From Paraburkholderia sp. UYCP14C (GTDB lineage: Bacteria; Pseudomonadota; Gammaproteobacteria; Burkholderiales; Burkholderiaceae), in assembly GCF_004197395.1 (NCBI RefSeq), contig NZ_SELS01000012.1, positions 124,001 to 188,000 on the forward strand: a stretch of 64,000 nucleotides of DNA, written 5' to 3'. Below are positions 34,371 through 43,490 of this stretch, piece by piece. A program made the position numbers and the translations under genes. The notes beneath the pieces were generated by a model. That model was not told the DNA's origin, did not search any database, and saw only the letters and a list, made by a program, of their open reading frames with translations. Each line of letters opens with the position of its first letter. The stretch's first letter is position 1.

Positions 34371-35465
34371 ATGACCCGCACCTACCGCATTGCCGTCATT
34401 CCCGGCGACGGCATCGGCACCGAAGTGATGCCCGAAGGCCTGCGCGTGCTGGACGCCGCCTGCCGGCGCTTCGACATCGGCATCGACTACCGCCATATCG
34501 AATGGGCGTCGTGCGACTACTACGCGCAACACGGCCAGATGATGCCCGACGACTGGAAGGAGCAGCTACAGGACTGCGATGCGATTCTGTTCGGCGCGGT
34601 CGGCTGGCCCGACAAGGTGCCCGACCATATTTCGCTGTGGGGGTCGCTGCTGAAGTTCCGCCGCGAATTCGACCAATACGTGAATCTGCGCCCCGCGCGC
34701 CTGTTCGAAGGCGTGCCCAGCCCGCTCGCCAACCGCAAACCCGGCGATATCGACTTCATGATCGTGCGCGAAAACACCGAAGGCGAGTATTCGTCGGTGG
34801 GCGGCACGATGTTCGAGGGAACCGAGCGCGAAGTCGTGATGCAGCAGTCGATCTTCACCCGCCACGGCACCGAGCGCGTGATGAAGTTCGCGTTCGACCT
34901 CGCGCAGCGCCGCGCGAAGAAGATCACGGTTGCGACCAAGAGCAACGGTATCGCGATCAGCATGCCGTGGTGGGACAAGCGCGCCGATGAAATGGCCGCG
35001 CGCTACCCGGACGTGAAGATGGACCGTCAGCACATCGACATTCTGTGCGCGCGCTTCGTGCTGAACCCCGATCGCTTCGACGTGGTGGTCGCGTCGAACC
35101 TGTTCGGCGACATCCTCTCCGACCTCGGTCCGGCGTGCACGGGCACGATCGGCATCGCGCCGTCGGCCAACCTGAATCCCGACCGGCGCTTTCCGTCGCT
35201 GTTCGAGCCGGTCCACGGCTCGGCGCCCGACATCGCCGGCAAGGGCATCGCCAATCCGGTCGCGATGATCTGGTCGGCCGCGATGATGCTCGACTTCCTC
35301 GGCAACGGCACGGGTGTCGAGCGCGATGCGCACGACGCGATCGTCGCGGCGATCACGCAGGTCCTGAAGGATGGCCCGCACACGGGCGACCTGCGCGGCC
35401 GCGCATCGACCGCGGAAGTCGGCGCGGCGATCGCGGCGCAAGTCGCCGGCGAGGGTCGTCGATAG
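34371..35465 (+). CDS. tartrate dehydrogenase/decarboxylase family protein (TtuC/DmlA-like)
   Basis: 364 residues; start fixed by AAGGAG before the ATG at 34371. Beta-decarboxylating dehydrogenase signatures: VIPGDGIGTEV, RPARLFEGV, VRENTEGEYSSVGG, LDILCARFVLNPDRFD-like metal region and SNLFGDILSDLG. Members oxidise tartrate or D-malate with NAD and Mn2+ or Mg2+. Isopropylmalate dehydrogenase is less likely given the GSLLKFRREFDQYVNLRP segment typical of the TtuC group. Role here: oxidation of a C4 hydroxyacid, possibly from the same degradation route. Confidence 0.88.
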   Translation: MTRTYRIAVIPGDGIGTEVMPEGLRVLDAACRRFDIGIDYRHIEWASCDYYAQHGQMMPDDWKEQLQDCDAILFGAVGWPDKVPDHISLWGSLLKFRREFDQYVNLRPARLFEGVPSPLANRKPGDIDFMIVRENTEGEYSSVGGTMFEGTEREVVMQQSIFTRHGTERVMKFAFDLAQRRAKKITVATKSNGIAISMPWWDKRADEMAARYPDVKMDRQHIDILCARFVLNPDRFDVVVASNLFGDILSDLGPACTGTIGIAPSANLNPDRRFPSLFEPVHGSAPDIAGKGIANPVAMIWSAAMMLDFLGNGTGVERDAHDAIVAAITQVLKDGPHTGDLRGRASTAEVGAAIAAQVAGEGRR

Positions 35466-35510
35466 GCACCGATCCCTGCCCTCGCTCGCCAACCGCACTG
35501 GAGACCTCAT

Positions 35511-36989
35511 ATGAGCACGAATCTCGAACAGCAGGCCCGCGCGCTGATCCGCGCGGACAACTTCATCAACGGCGAGTGGGTCGCGGCGGCGAGCGGCCGG
35601 CGCTTCGCGGTCACCGATCCGGCCACCGGCAAGCTGATCGCGGAGGTGGCCGACAGCGGTCCCAGCGACGCGCGCGCCGCCACCGACGCCGCCGCCAAGG
35701 CGCTGCCCGCGTGGCGTGCGAGGCTCGCGAGCGAACGCGCGGCCGTGCTGCACCGCTGGCATGCGCTGATCATCGCGAATCGCGATGCGCTCGGCGCATT
35801 GATTTCGCTCGAACAAGGCAAGCCGCTCGCCGAAGGGCGCGGCGAGGTCAACTATGGCGCGTCGTACGTCGCGTGGTTTGCCGACGAAGCCACCCGCATC
35901 TACGGCGATCTGATTCCGCAGCAGCATCGCGGCAAACGGATGAGCGCGATCAAGGAACCGATCGGGGTCGTCGCCGCCATCACGCCGTGGAATTTTCCGC
36001 TCGCGATGATCGCGCGCAAGATCGCGCCGGCGCTCGCGGCAGGCTGCACGGTAGTCGCGAAACCGGCGGAAGATACGCCGCTCACCGCCATCGCGCTCGC
36101 GCTGCTCGCGCACGACGCGGGCGTGCCGCCCGGCGTGCTCAACCTGATCTCGGCGTCGCGCGCCGCGGCGGCGGAGACGGTCGGCGAATGGCTCGCCGAC
36201 GGCCGCGTGCGCAAGATCACGTTCACCGGCTCGACGCCGGTCGGCAAGCACCTCGCGCGCGAATCGGCGGGCACGCTGAAGAAGCTGTCGCTGGAACTCG
36301 GCGGCAATGCGCCCTTCATCGTGTTCGACGACGCCGACCTCGACGCCGCGGTCAATGGCCTGCTCGCCGCGAAATTTCGCAACGGCGGGCAGACCTGCGT
36401 GTGCCCGAATCGCGTCTACGTGCAGCGCGGCGTCTACGAGCATTTCGCCGCGCGGCTGTGCGCGAAAGTGGCCGAGCTGCGGGTCGGGCCCGCGAGCGAT
36501 CCCGCTTCGCAGATCGGGCCGATGATCAACGAACGGGCGGTGGACAAGATCGCGCGTCATGTCGACGACGCGCTCGAGAACGGCGCGGTCGTGCTGACGG
36601 GCGGGCGGCGGCTCACCGAACTGGGACCGCACTACTACGCGCCTACGGTGCTGGGCAACGCGACGGCGTCGATGGCGCTGTGCGGCGAGGAAACCTTCGG
36701 CCCGGTCGTGCCGCTGTTCCCGTTCGACAGCGAGCAGGAAGCGGTTCAGGCCGCCAACGACACACCGTTCGGGCTCGCATCGTATTTCTATAGCCAGAAC
36801 CTGCGCCGCATCGAGCGCGTATCGCGCGCGCTGGAAGCGGGCATCGTCGGCATCAACGAAGGCGCGCTCGCTTCGGAGGCCGCGCCGTTCGGCGGCGTGA
36901 AGGAATCCGGCTACGGTCGCGAGGGATCGAAGTACGGGCTGGATGACTATCTGTCGATCAAGTATCTGTGTCAGGGAGGACTGGAGTAA
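35511..36989 (+). CDS. gabD: NAD(P)-dependent succinate-semialdehyde dehydrogenase, GabD-like
   Basis: 492 residues. Asn161 (TPWNFP), Glu262 (LELGGN) and catalytic Cys296 with the second Cys298 (GGQTCVCPNR), which is characteristic of GabD. C-terminal FGGVKESGYGREGSKYGLDD completes the family signature. It converts succinate semialdehyde or glutarate semialdehyde to the acid, the usual exit from 4-aminobutyrate and putrescine breakdown into the TCA cycle. It follows the tartrate-type dehydrogenase by 45 nt and precedes the zinc deacylase by 2 nt. Confidence 0.9.
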   Translation: MSTNLEQQARALIRADNFINGEWVAAASGRRFAVTDPATGKLIAEVADSGPSDARAATDAAAKALPAWRARLASERAAVLHRWHALIIANRDALGALISLEQGKPLAEGRGEVNYGASYVAWFADEATRIYGDLIPQQHRGKRMSAIKEPIGVVAAITPWNFPLAMIARKIAPALAAGCTVVAKPAEDTPLTAIALALLAHDAGVPPGVLNLISASRAAAAETVGEWLADGRVRKITFTGSTPVGKHLARESAGTLKKLSLELGGNAPFIVFDDADLDAAVNGLLAAKFRNGGQTCVCPNRVYVQRGVYEHFAARLCAKVAELRVGPASDPASQIGPMINERAVDKIARHVDDALENGAVVLTGGRRLTELGPHYYAPTVLGNATASMALCGEETFGPVVPLFPFDSEQEAVQAANDTPFGLASYFYSQNLRRIERVSRALEAGIVGINEGALASEAAPFGGVKESGYGREGSKYGLDDYLSIKYLCQGGLE

Positions 36990-36991
36990 AC

Positions 36992-37984
36992 ATGCAAGCC
37001 TATCCGATCGAAGTCGAATTTCCGGACCTGTCGGCGCACGCCGACGGCAATACCGGTATTGCCTACGTGCACACGTTCGACTCCGGCCAACCCGGCCCGC
37101 ACGTGATGATCAATGCGCTGACGCACGGCAACGAAGTGTGCGGCGCGATCACCGTCGACGCGTTGTTGCGCGGCGGCCTGCGGCCGCGCCGCGGCAAGCT
37201 CACGCTGTCGTTCGCGAACGTCGCCGCCTACGCGCGCTTCGATCCGGTCACGCCCGACAAGGCGCGTTTCGTCGATCAGGATTTCAACCGCGTCTGGACC
37301 GCCGCGAAGCTCGACGACGTCGCCACGCGCTCGTCCGAACTCGATCGTGCGCGCGCGATGCGGCCGGTGATCGACACGGTGGACCTGCTGCTCGACCTGC
37401 ATTCGATGCATGAAAAGAGCGCGCCGCTGATCGTTGCGGGCCCGCTGCGCAAAGGCGCCGAATTGGCCGAGCGGCTCGGCGCGCCCGCCACCGTGATCCA
37501 GGACGAAGGCCATCCCGAAGGCCGGCGGATGCGCGACTACGAGGGCTTCGGCGACGCCGCGAGTGCGAAGAATGCGTTGTTGATCGAATGCGGCCAGCAT
37601 TGGGAAGCCAGCGCGGTGACGGTCGCGCGCGACTGCACCGCGCGTTTTCTGTTGCTGTCGGGCATCGTCGACGCAGCGGATCTGCCGACCGGCTGGATCA
37701 AGCCGCTGCCCGACGAAATGCGCATCGTGCGCGTGACCGAACCGGTCGTCGCAAAGAGTATGGATTTTCGCTTCGCGGGTCCCTACACCGGGCTCGAAAC
37801 TTTCGAGCAGGCCGGCACCGTGATCGCGTGGTCCGACGGCCAGCCGGTCTCGACGCCCTACGATGACTGCATGCTGGTGATGCCGTCGCTGCGCCAGTTG
37901 CGCGCCGGTGTCACCGTGGTCCGGCTGGGCCGGATCGAACGACGTATCGACCTGCGTTCACGCCAACAGGAACAAGCCACATGA
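36992..37984 (+). CDS. succinylglutamate desuccinylase/aspartoacylase family zinc hydrolase
   Basis: 330 residues. Zinc site His45-x2-Glu48 (NALTHGNEV) and a third ligand in LLLDLHSMHEKSAP. The family removes acyl groups from N-acyl amino acids. The start at 36992 is 2 nt after the gabD stop, with GGAGG upstream inside gabD; the 3' end overlaps the cupin gene by 4 nt. With a GNAT at the head of the same run, an N-acetylated intermediate that is later deacylated by this enzyme is a reasonable hypothesis. Confidence 0.87.
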   Translation: MQAYPIEVEFPDLSAHADGNTGIAYVHTFDSGQPGPHVMINALTHGNEVCGAITVDALLRGGLRPRRGKLTLSFANVAAYARFDPVTPDKARFVDQDFNRVWTAAKLDDVATRSSELDRARAMRPVIDTVDLLLDLHSMHEKSAPLIVAGPLRKGAELAERLGAPATVIQDEGHPEGRRMRDYEGFGDAASAKNALLIECGQHWEASAVTVARDCTARFLLLSGIVDAADLPTGWIKPLPDEMRIVRVTEPVVAKSMDFRFAGPYTGLETFEQAGTVIAWSDGQPVSTPYDDCMLVMPSLRQLRAGVTVVRLGRIERRIDLRSRQQEQAT

Positions 37985-38325
37985 AAGTTCAGCAGATCAG
38001 ACAAGCGGCGGAAGTCACCGCCCTCGAGGATTGGGGAACCGCCGGCCTGCCCGGCACCGAGCCGTCGCGCGTATCGGGACGCCAGTACGTGATTCCAGGT
38101 CACGATGCGGTCGATACCGGGGTGTTCGAATGCTCGCCCGGCAGTTACAGACGTTCGGTCAAGCAGGCCGAGGTCATGCATTTCATCAAGGGCAGCGGCA
38201 CCTTCACGCCAGACGGAGAAGACACGATCCGCTTCGCCGCCGGCGACACGCTGTTTTTCGAAGCCAACACCGAGGGGCTTTGGAACATCGACGAAACGCT
38301 GCGCAAGATCTACGTGATCTTCTGA
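37981..38325 (+). CDS. cupin domain protein
   Basis: 114 residues, single cupin: MHFIKGSGTFTPDGEDTIRF and AAGDTLFFEANTEGLWNIDE. Its length and sequence fit the small (DUF861-type) cupins found beside amine and amino-acid oxidases. It overlaps the deacylase stop codon (ATGA), showing translational coupling. Catalytic or sensory role unknown; the usual cupin metal ligands are only partly present (HFIKGSGTF). Confidence 0.8.
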   Translation: MKVQQIRQAAEVTALEDWGTAGLPGTEPSRVSGRQYVIPGHDAVDTGVFECSPGSYRRSVKQAEVMHFIKGSGTFTPDGEDTIRFAAGDTLFFEANTEGLWNIDETLRKIYVIF

Positions 38326-38379
38326 CGGCGCCACCCGCACCTGGTATTCGCTGGTCATGTCAATCATGGTTGCTCGAAC

Positions 38380-39708
38380 ATGCTAAGAATCGACGAAGTT
38401 CCGAATAGCGACGGCTTCCCCACTCGCTGCGACGTCGCAGTGATCGGCGGCGGCATCATCGGCGTCAGCACCGCTTACGAGTTGGCGCGGCGCGGCGTCT
38501 CGGTCGTGCTGCTCGAGAAAGGCATCATTGGCGCGGAACAATCGGGACGCAACTGGGGTTGGGTGCGTCAGCAGAATCGCGACCTGTACGAGTTGCCGCT
38601 CGCGATGCAGAGCCTCGCGCGCTGGGCCGAGTTGAGCGATGAACTCGGCGAAGACATCGGCTTCCGGCGAGCCGGCATTCTGTACGGAAGCGAGCAGCCC
38701 GCGGACGTCGCGCAATGGGAAACATGGCTCGGCAAGGCGCGTGCGCTCGGCTTCGACAGTCAGTTGCTGTCGGCTCGCGAACTGGCGGCGCGCGTTCCCA
38801 ATGGTCACGCGAAGTGGGCGGGCGGCGTGTGGTCGCATTCCGATGGACGCGCGGAGCCGTCGAAAGCCGCGCCCGCCATTGCCAGAGGCGCGCAGCGTCT
38901 TGGCGCGCGCGTGCATCAGAACTGCGCGGTTCGCGGGCTCGATATCAGCGCGGGGCGGGTCTCCGGTGTCTGGACCGAGCGCGGCCTGATCAGCGCGAGC
39001 AACGTCGTGCTCGCAGGCGGCGCGTGGAGTGCCCTGTTCTGCCGGCGTCATGGCATCGATCTGCCGGCGGTCAACGTGATCGGCACCGCGCTGCGCACGG
39101 CCGAAGCGCCGGCCGTCATTGACGGCTGCTTCTCCGGCCCGAACTTCGCGATGAGGCGGCGCCTGGACGGCGGCTACACGATCGCGGTGCCCGGCTACGG
39201 ACGCATGGAAATCGCGCCGCAGAACCTGCGGCACGCGGTCAAGTTTCGCAAGATGTTCCGCAGCAAACTCAACAAGAAGCTCAAGTTCCGTGTGGCGCAA
39301 CCGTTCTTCGGCGGCGCCGAAGGCAGTGCGAACTGGCGCAACGACGAGATCTCTCCGTTCGAGGTGACGCGGGTTCTGAATCCTGTGCCCGATGCCGAGT
39401 GGCCAACCCGTGCTCTGGAAAACGTTGCGACCGTGTTTCCCGAACTGTCGGGATTGCGTGTCGCCCATGCGTGGGCCGGCGCGATCGACACGACGCCCGA
39501 CCTGGTGCCGGTGATGTCACGCGTGGACAGCACGCCCGGCCTCGTGATCGCGTCCGGGTTCAGCGGTCATGGCTTCGGGCTGGGACCGGGGGCCGGCATG
39601 CTGGTCAGCCGCATCGTGACGAATGACGCGACCGGGATCGATCTCCGGCCATACCGGTTGACGCGCTTCTCCGATGGAACCCAGCTCGCAAGTCCGGAAA
39701 TGATGTGA
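38380..39708 (+). CDS. FAD-dependent oxidoreductase, DadA/DAO-like
   Basis: 442 residues. FAD site VIGGGIIGVSTAYELARRG (21-39); ExxKGIIGAEQSGRNWGW and the C-terminal HAWAGAIDTTPDLVPVM with FSGHGFGLGPGAGML. It belongs to the same subgroup as the protein at 43475-44806 (both carry SGRNWGW/SSRNWGW). Last gene of the plus-strand run; a strong hairpin follows. Likely oxidises a D-amino acid or secondary amine; substrate unknown. Confidence 0.87.
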   Translation: MLRIDEVPNSDGFPTRCDVAVIGGGIIGVSTAYELARRGVSVVLLEKGIIGAEQSGRNWGWVRQQNRDLYELPLAMQSLARWAELSDELGEDIGFRRAGILYGSEQPADVAQWETWLGKARALGFDSQLLSARELAARVPNGHAKWAGGVWSHSDGRAEPSKAAPAIARGAQRLGARVHQNCAVRGLDISAGRVSGVWTERGLISASNVVLAGGAWSALFCRRHGIDLPAVNVIGTALRTAEAPAVIDGCFSGPNFAMRRRLDGGYTIAVPGYGRMEIAPQNLRHAVKFRKMFRSKLNKKLKFRVAQPFFGGAEGSANWRNDEISPFEVTRVLNPVPDAEWPTRALENVATVFPELSGLRVAHAWAGAIDTTPDLVPVMSRVDSTPGLVIASGFSGHGFGLGPGAGMLVSRIVTNDATGIDLRPYRLTRFSDGTQLASPEMM

Positions 39709-39735
39709 TGACCCCGCGCTGCGCGCCGGGTCATC
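39707..39735. terminator. hairpin between convergent genes
   Basis: GATGACCC (39707-39714) and GGGTCATC (39728-39735) with an additional CGCG pairing in the loop, just after the oxidoreductase stop and 22 bp from the MFS stop on the other strand. No long T tract, so a bidirectional or Rho-assisted terminator is likely. Confidence 0.5.
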
Positions 39736-39756
39736 GGTTCGAGTTCATCGATTTCT

Positions 39757-41178
39757 TCAGTGAGGTGCGGCCGTTGTCAGCGTAGGCCGCGCAATCTCAT
39801 CTCCGGCGTCATGCGGAAGACGCCGCGTGATCGGAATCGAGCCGATCGAGCAAAGACCGGCGATCAGGAATGCTGGCCAGAAGTCCGACGACATCACATG
39901 CGGATGGCCGCTCAGCAACCGTGTGATTTGCAGCGCATAGCCGCCAACGACCACACCCAGGCCAAGTGACATTTGCTGAACGACCGCGGAAAGACTGGTA
40001 GCGCGTCCGATGGCGCCGTTCTCGATGTCCGCATAGACGACGAGGTTCAGGCTCGTGAACTGCAAGCCGGGAAAGAAGCCGCCGAGCAGCACGACGACCC
40101 AGATGTACCACACCGGCACGCCCGGCACGAAAGTACTGAACGCGAAGAACATCACGCCCGAGAACGCCGCGTTATAGATGAGCACCGTGCGAAAGCCGAA
40201 CCTGTGCAGCGTGAAGGAACTGAACACGCGCATGAACATGCTGCCGAACGCGGAAGCGCAGGTAATCAGGCCCGATGCGAAGGCGTTCATGCCGAGCCCT
40301 TCCTGCAGAGCCAGCGGCAGCAGGAACGGTATCGCGCCGAAGCCGATCCGGAACATCGAGCCGCCTAACACGCTCGCGCGAAAGGTGGGAATCTGAAGAA
40401 ACTTCAGATCGAGGACCGGGCGCGCGGCACGCCGCGCGTACACCACATACAGCGCAAGCAGCAACGCGCCCACAACGCACATTTCGAATGCGCGGCTGTT
40501 CGGGATGAGGTCGCTGCCGATCAGCGAAAGTCCCAGCAGCCCGAGCGAACCGCCGAGCGCGGTCAGGATGAAGCCGGTCCAGTCGAGCGGTCCGGGATGT
40601 GGCTCGTGCGTATTGGCGATGTGGCGCTTCGTCAGATAGATGCATGCAATGCCGATCGGCACGTTGATGAAGAAAATCAGCCGCCAGTGCAGATACGTCG
40701 TGATGAACCCGCCGATCAACGGCGCCGAGACGGGCGCGAACAGTGCGGGGAAAGTGAGGTAGTTCATCGCCCGCACGAATTCGGTCTTCGGCACCGAGCG
40801 GAAAATGATGATCCGTCCAACCGGCACCATCATCGCGCCACCGACGCCTTGCACGAAGCGCGCAAGCATGAAGACGTGCAACGACGGCGACGCCGCGCAC
40901 ATCAGCGAGCCGGCGACGAAAATCCCGATCGCCGTCAGAAACACCGACCGTGAGCCGAAGCGATCCGCAAGCCAGCCGCACACCGGGATGAAGACCCCGA
41001 GGCTCACCACATAGCTGGTAATCGCGATCTTCAGCGTAACGGCGTCGGCGCCGAAGTCGCGCGCCATCGAGGGCAACGCGGTGACGAGAATGTTCGCGTC
41101 GGCGCTCTCCATGAACAGCGAGCACGCGACGATCAGCGGACCGATCAGACCCGCCGTTAGCTTCAAGGGGTATCCCAT
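39757..41178 (-). CDS. MFS transporter, DHA2 (EmrB/QacA) family
   Basis: 473 residues, about 14 predicted membrane helices. Motif A is visible as GWLADRFGSRSVFLTAIG; LARFVQGVGGAMMVPVGRII and the dimer of SAPLIGGFITTYLHWRLIFF are typical of DHA2 exporters. A frame stays open upstream through the aldo/keto reductase gene; the start at 41178 gives the normal MGYPLKL N-terminus and overlaps the end of that gene (stop at 41163). Likely exports a drug, amine or toxic intermediate. Confidence 0.87.
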   Translation of the reverse strand: MGYPLKLTAGLIGPLIVACSLFMESADANILVTALPSMARDFGADAVTLKIAITSYVVSLGVFIPVCGWLADRFGSRSVFLTAIGIFVAGSLMCAASPSLHVFMLARFVQGVGGAMMVPVGRIIIFRSVPKTEFVRAMNYLTFPALFAPVSAPLIGGFITTYLHWRLIFFINVPIGIACIYLTKRHIANTHEPHPGPLDWTGFILTALGGSLGLLGLSLIGSDLIPNSRAFEMCVVGALLLALYVVYARRAARPVLDLKFLQIPTFRASVLGGSMFRIGFGAIPFLLPLALQEGLGMNAFASGLITCASAFGSMFMRVFSSFTLHRFGFRTVLIYNAAFSGVMFFAFSTFVPGVPVWYIWVVVLLGGFFPGLQFTSLNLVVYADIENGAIGRATSLSAVVQQMSLGLGVVVGGYALQITRLLSGHPHVMSSDFWPAFLIAGLCSIGSIPITRRLPHDAGDEIARPTLTTAAPH

Positions 41179-42005
41179 TCGGGCGCCCATGCAACGCTGC
41201 TTTTGCGACCGTCGGGTCTCGCGAGCCCGGCGATGCGGCGCAGATCTTCTTCGTCCAGCAAGAAATCGAATACGTCGATGTTCTCGCCGATCCGTTGCGG
41301 ATTGGCGGACTTCGGCACCGCGGCAACACCAGGCTGTTGAACCAGCCAGCGCAACAGGATCTGCGACGGCGTTTTGCCGTGTCGCGCGGCGATCTGCGCG
41401 ATCACTGGATCGTCGAGCAGCCGTCCGCTGCCGAGCGGTGTGTGCGCAACGAAGCTCAGGCCGTGTTTTGCGCAGGCTGCCAGCACCTTGTTCTGATTCA
41501 GATACGGATGGTATTCGCACTGATTCACCGACAGCGGGACCGGCGACAGCGCGACCGCCCGCTCGAGCCACGCGACCGGAAAGTTGGATACGCCGACATT
41601 GCGCGCGAGGCCTTGCCGGTGCGCCTGCGCCATCGCACCGAGGGTCTCCTCCAGCGGAATATCGGGATTCGGCCAATGGATCAGGAGCAGATCGACATAG
41701 TCGAGCTTCAGCTCGGACAGACTGCGCTCGACCGAGCGTTGAAACGCGGGCGCATGCAGTTCGGTCCACCAGACTTTGGTGGTCACGAACAACGCTTCGC
41801 GCGCGATGCCGCTCTGGCGGATGCCTTCGCCCACCGCTGCTTCGTTCTGATAGCGCGCCGCCGTGTCGATGTGCCGGTAGCCCTTTTCGATTGCCGTGCG
41901 TACCGCGCGCACGCCATCGTCGTATTGCGATTGCCATGTCCCCAGCCCGATCGCGGGCAGATGTAGTTTCCGGGTTTTCGGCGACACCGTTGGTGTATCG
42001 ATCAT
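41163..42005 (-). CDS. aldo/keto reductase, 2,5-diketo-gluconate reductase-like
   Basis: 280 residues. Catalytic tetrad visible: Asp47, Tyr52, Lys77 and His110. NADPH-binding segment VAAVPKSANPQRIGENIDVF near the C-terminus. The AKR5-like group reduces aldehydes and diketones; here it could detoxify aldehydes made by the amine oxidases. It overlaps the MFS gene and lies 7 nt downstream of the class III aminotransferase, so the three genes are likely co-transcribed. Confidence 0.88.
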   Translation of the reverse strand: MIDTPTVSPKTRKLHLPAIGLGTWQSQYDDGVRAVRTAIEKGYRHIDTAARYQNEAAVGEGIRQSGIAREALFVTTKVWWTELHAPAFQRSVERSLSELKLDYVDLLLIHWPNPDIPLEETLGAMAQAHRQGLARNVGVSNFPVAWLERAVALSPVPLSVNQCEYHPYLNQNKVLAACAKHGLSFVAHTPLGSGRLLDDPVIAQIAARHGKTPSQILLRWLVQQPGVAAVPKSANPQRIGENIDVFDFLLDEEDLRRIAGLARPDGRKSSVAWAPEWDTP

Positions 42006-42012
42006 GCTGTCC

Positions 42013-43404
42013 TCAGCGAGTCCCGATCCGCAGACCGGGTGTTCCTGGCAGCACGTCTTCGAATGCCGCGGCGATGCGCGTGACGATCTCGTCCGCGTCC
42101 TGGCGAGTAGTAATCAGCGGCGGCGCGAAGCCGACGATGTCGGTGCCGAGCGCGCGCACCAGCAGGCCCTGCTCCCGCGCCGCGTCCACCACGCTCGCAT
42201 TGATGCGGCGCTGCGCGGGGAACGGCGTGCGCGTCGCCGGATCCTGCATCAACTGGATCGCCATCAGCATGCCGATGCCACGGATGTCGCCCACCGCCGG
42301 ATGAGCGCCGAAGCTCGCACGCAGCCGCTCGAGCAGATAGCCGCCGACATGGTCCGCGTTCTCGACCAGCCGCTCGCGCTCCATGATGTCGAGGTTCGCC
42401 AGTGCGGCCACCGCGCCGAGCGGATGGCCCGAATAGGTCCAGCCGTGGCCCATCATCCCGTGCTCGCGCGAACCGCTCATCAGCACGTCCCAGAAGCCTT
42501 CGCTGACGGCGACGGCCGACAGCGGCGCGTAGGCGCTCGTCAGCCCCTTTGCGAACGTAACCAGATCGGGCTCGATGCCGAAGCGCTCGCAGCCGGTCCG
42601 CGCGCCGAGGCGGCCAAAGCCGCAGACGACCTCGTCGGCGATCAGCAGGATGTCGTGGCGGCGCAGCACCGCTTGCACCGCGGGCCAATAGCCGGCGGGC
42701 GGCGGCACGATCCCGCCGGTGCCCTGCATCGGCTCGGCGATGAACGCGGCGATGGTGCCCGGGCCTTCGCGCTCGATGAGTGCCTCCAGTTCGGCGACGC
42801 AATGCGCGGTGAAGTCGGACTCGCTGATGCCGCGTTCGGCATCGCGGTAATAGTCAGGGCACAGCGTGCGCAGCACGCGATCGAACGGGCAATCGAAGTT
42901 CGCGTGGTAGACAGGCAGACCGGTCAGCGCACCCGTGACGATGCCCGAGCCGTGATACGCGCGATCGCGCGCGATGATCTTCTTGCGGTTCTTGCGGCCA
43001 AGAATGTTGTTGTAATACCAGACCAGCTTGATCTGCGTTTCGTTCGCGTCGGAGCCGGACATGCCGTAGAACACCTTCGCCATGCCGGGCGGCGCCCACT
43101 GCTCGATCAACCGTTGCGACAACTCGATCACCGGCTCGTTGCTGGTGCCGACGTAGGTGTGGTAGTACGACAGGCGGCGGCACTGTTCGGCCATCCGCTC
43201 GGCGATCTCCTCGCGCCCGTAACCGACATTGACGCAATACAGACCGGAAAAGCCGTCGATGTATTCACGTCCGTCGACGTCGGTCAGGTGAATGCCGCGG
43301 CCTTCGCTGATGATCAGGCCTTTCAACGCGCCTGTTGCATGGTCGTACGCATGCGTACCCGGATGAAAGAAGTGACGACGATCCGACTGTTCCAGCGAAG
43401 TCAT
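42013..43404 (-). CDS. class III PLP-dependent aminotransferase
   Basis: 463 residues. [27 protein letters not shown] and PLP lysine Lys286 in [15 protein letters not shown]. It is a distant paralogue of the aminotransferase at 19738-21138 and closer to the putrescine/polyamine-pyruvate (SpuC-like) group. AGGA lies 6 nt before the ATG at 43404. An inverted repeat containing GAACATC is found 59-86 bp upstream. It would convert an amine to an aldehyde using pyruvate, feeding the aldo/keto reductase or an aldehyde dehydrogenase. Confidence 0.9.
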   Translation of the reverse strand: MTSLEQSDRRHFFHPGTHAYDHATGALKGLIISEGRGIHLTDVDGREYIDGFSGLYCVNVGYGREEIAERMAEQCRRLSYYHTYVGTSNEPVIELSQRLIEQWAPPGMAKVFYGMSGSDANETQIKLVWYYNNILGRKNRKKIIARDRAYHGSGIVTGALTGLPVYHANFDCPFDRVLRTLCPDYYRDAERGISESDFTAHCVAELEALIEREGPGTIAAFIAEPMQGTGGIVPPPAGYWPAVQAVLRRHDILLIADEVVCGFGRLGARTGCERFGIEPDLVTFAKGLTSAYAPLSAVAVSEGFWDVLMSGSREHGMMGHGWTYSGHPLGAVAALANLDIMERERLVENADHVGGYLLERLRASFGAHPAVGDIRGIGMLMAIQLMQDPATRTPFPAQRRINASVVDAAREQGLLVRALGTDIVGFAPPLITTRQDADEIVTRIAAAFEDVLPGTPGLRIGTR

Positions 43405-43462
43405 TTTCAATCCTGTTCTGTTCAATCGCATTGTCTACGTCGCGTACGATTTTGTCGACCGC

Positions 43463-43490
43463 GAACATCGTTCATCAATAGATGATGTTC
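43463..43490. promoter_or_regulatory. inverted repeat GAACATC...GATGTTC upstream of the aminotransferase
   Basis: Arms at 43463-43469 and 43484-43490 (14-nt spacer) overlap the stop codon of the preceding FAD oxidase. GAACATCG also forms the core of the direct repeats upstream of the aldehyde dehydrogenase gene (31204, 31230), suggesting a shared regulator; the overlap with coding sequence weakens the case. Confidence 0.35.

Noticed and set aside
34566-36632. Minus-strand open frame of 688 codons across the tartrate-type and gabD genes
   Set aside because: It spans two strongly supported plus-strand genes, including their boundary, and has shadow composition.
41179-41937. Upstream extension of the MFS frame to 726 codons
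   Set aside because: It runs antisense-like through the aldo/keto reductase coding region in another frame and adds no membrane helices.
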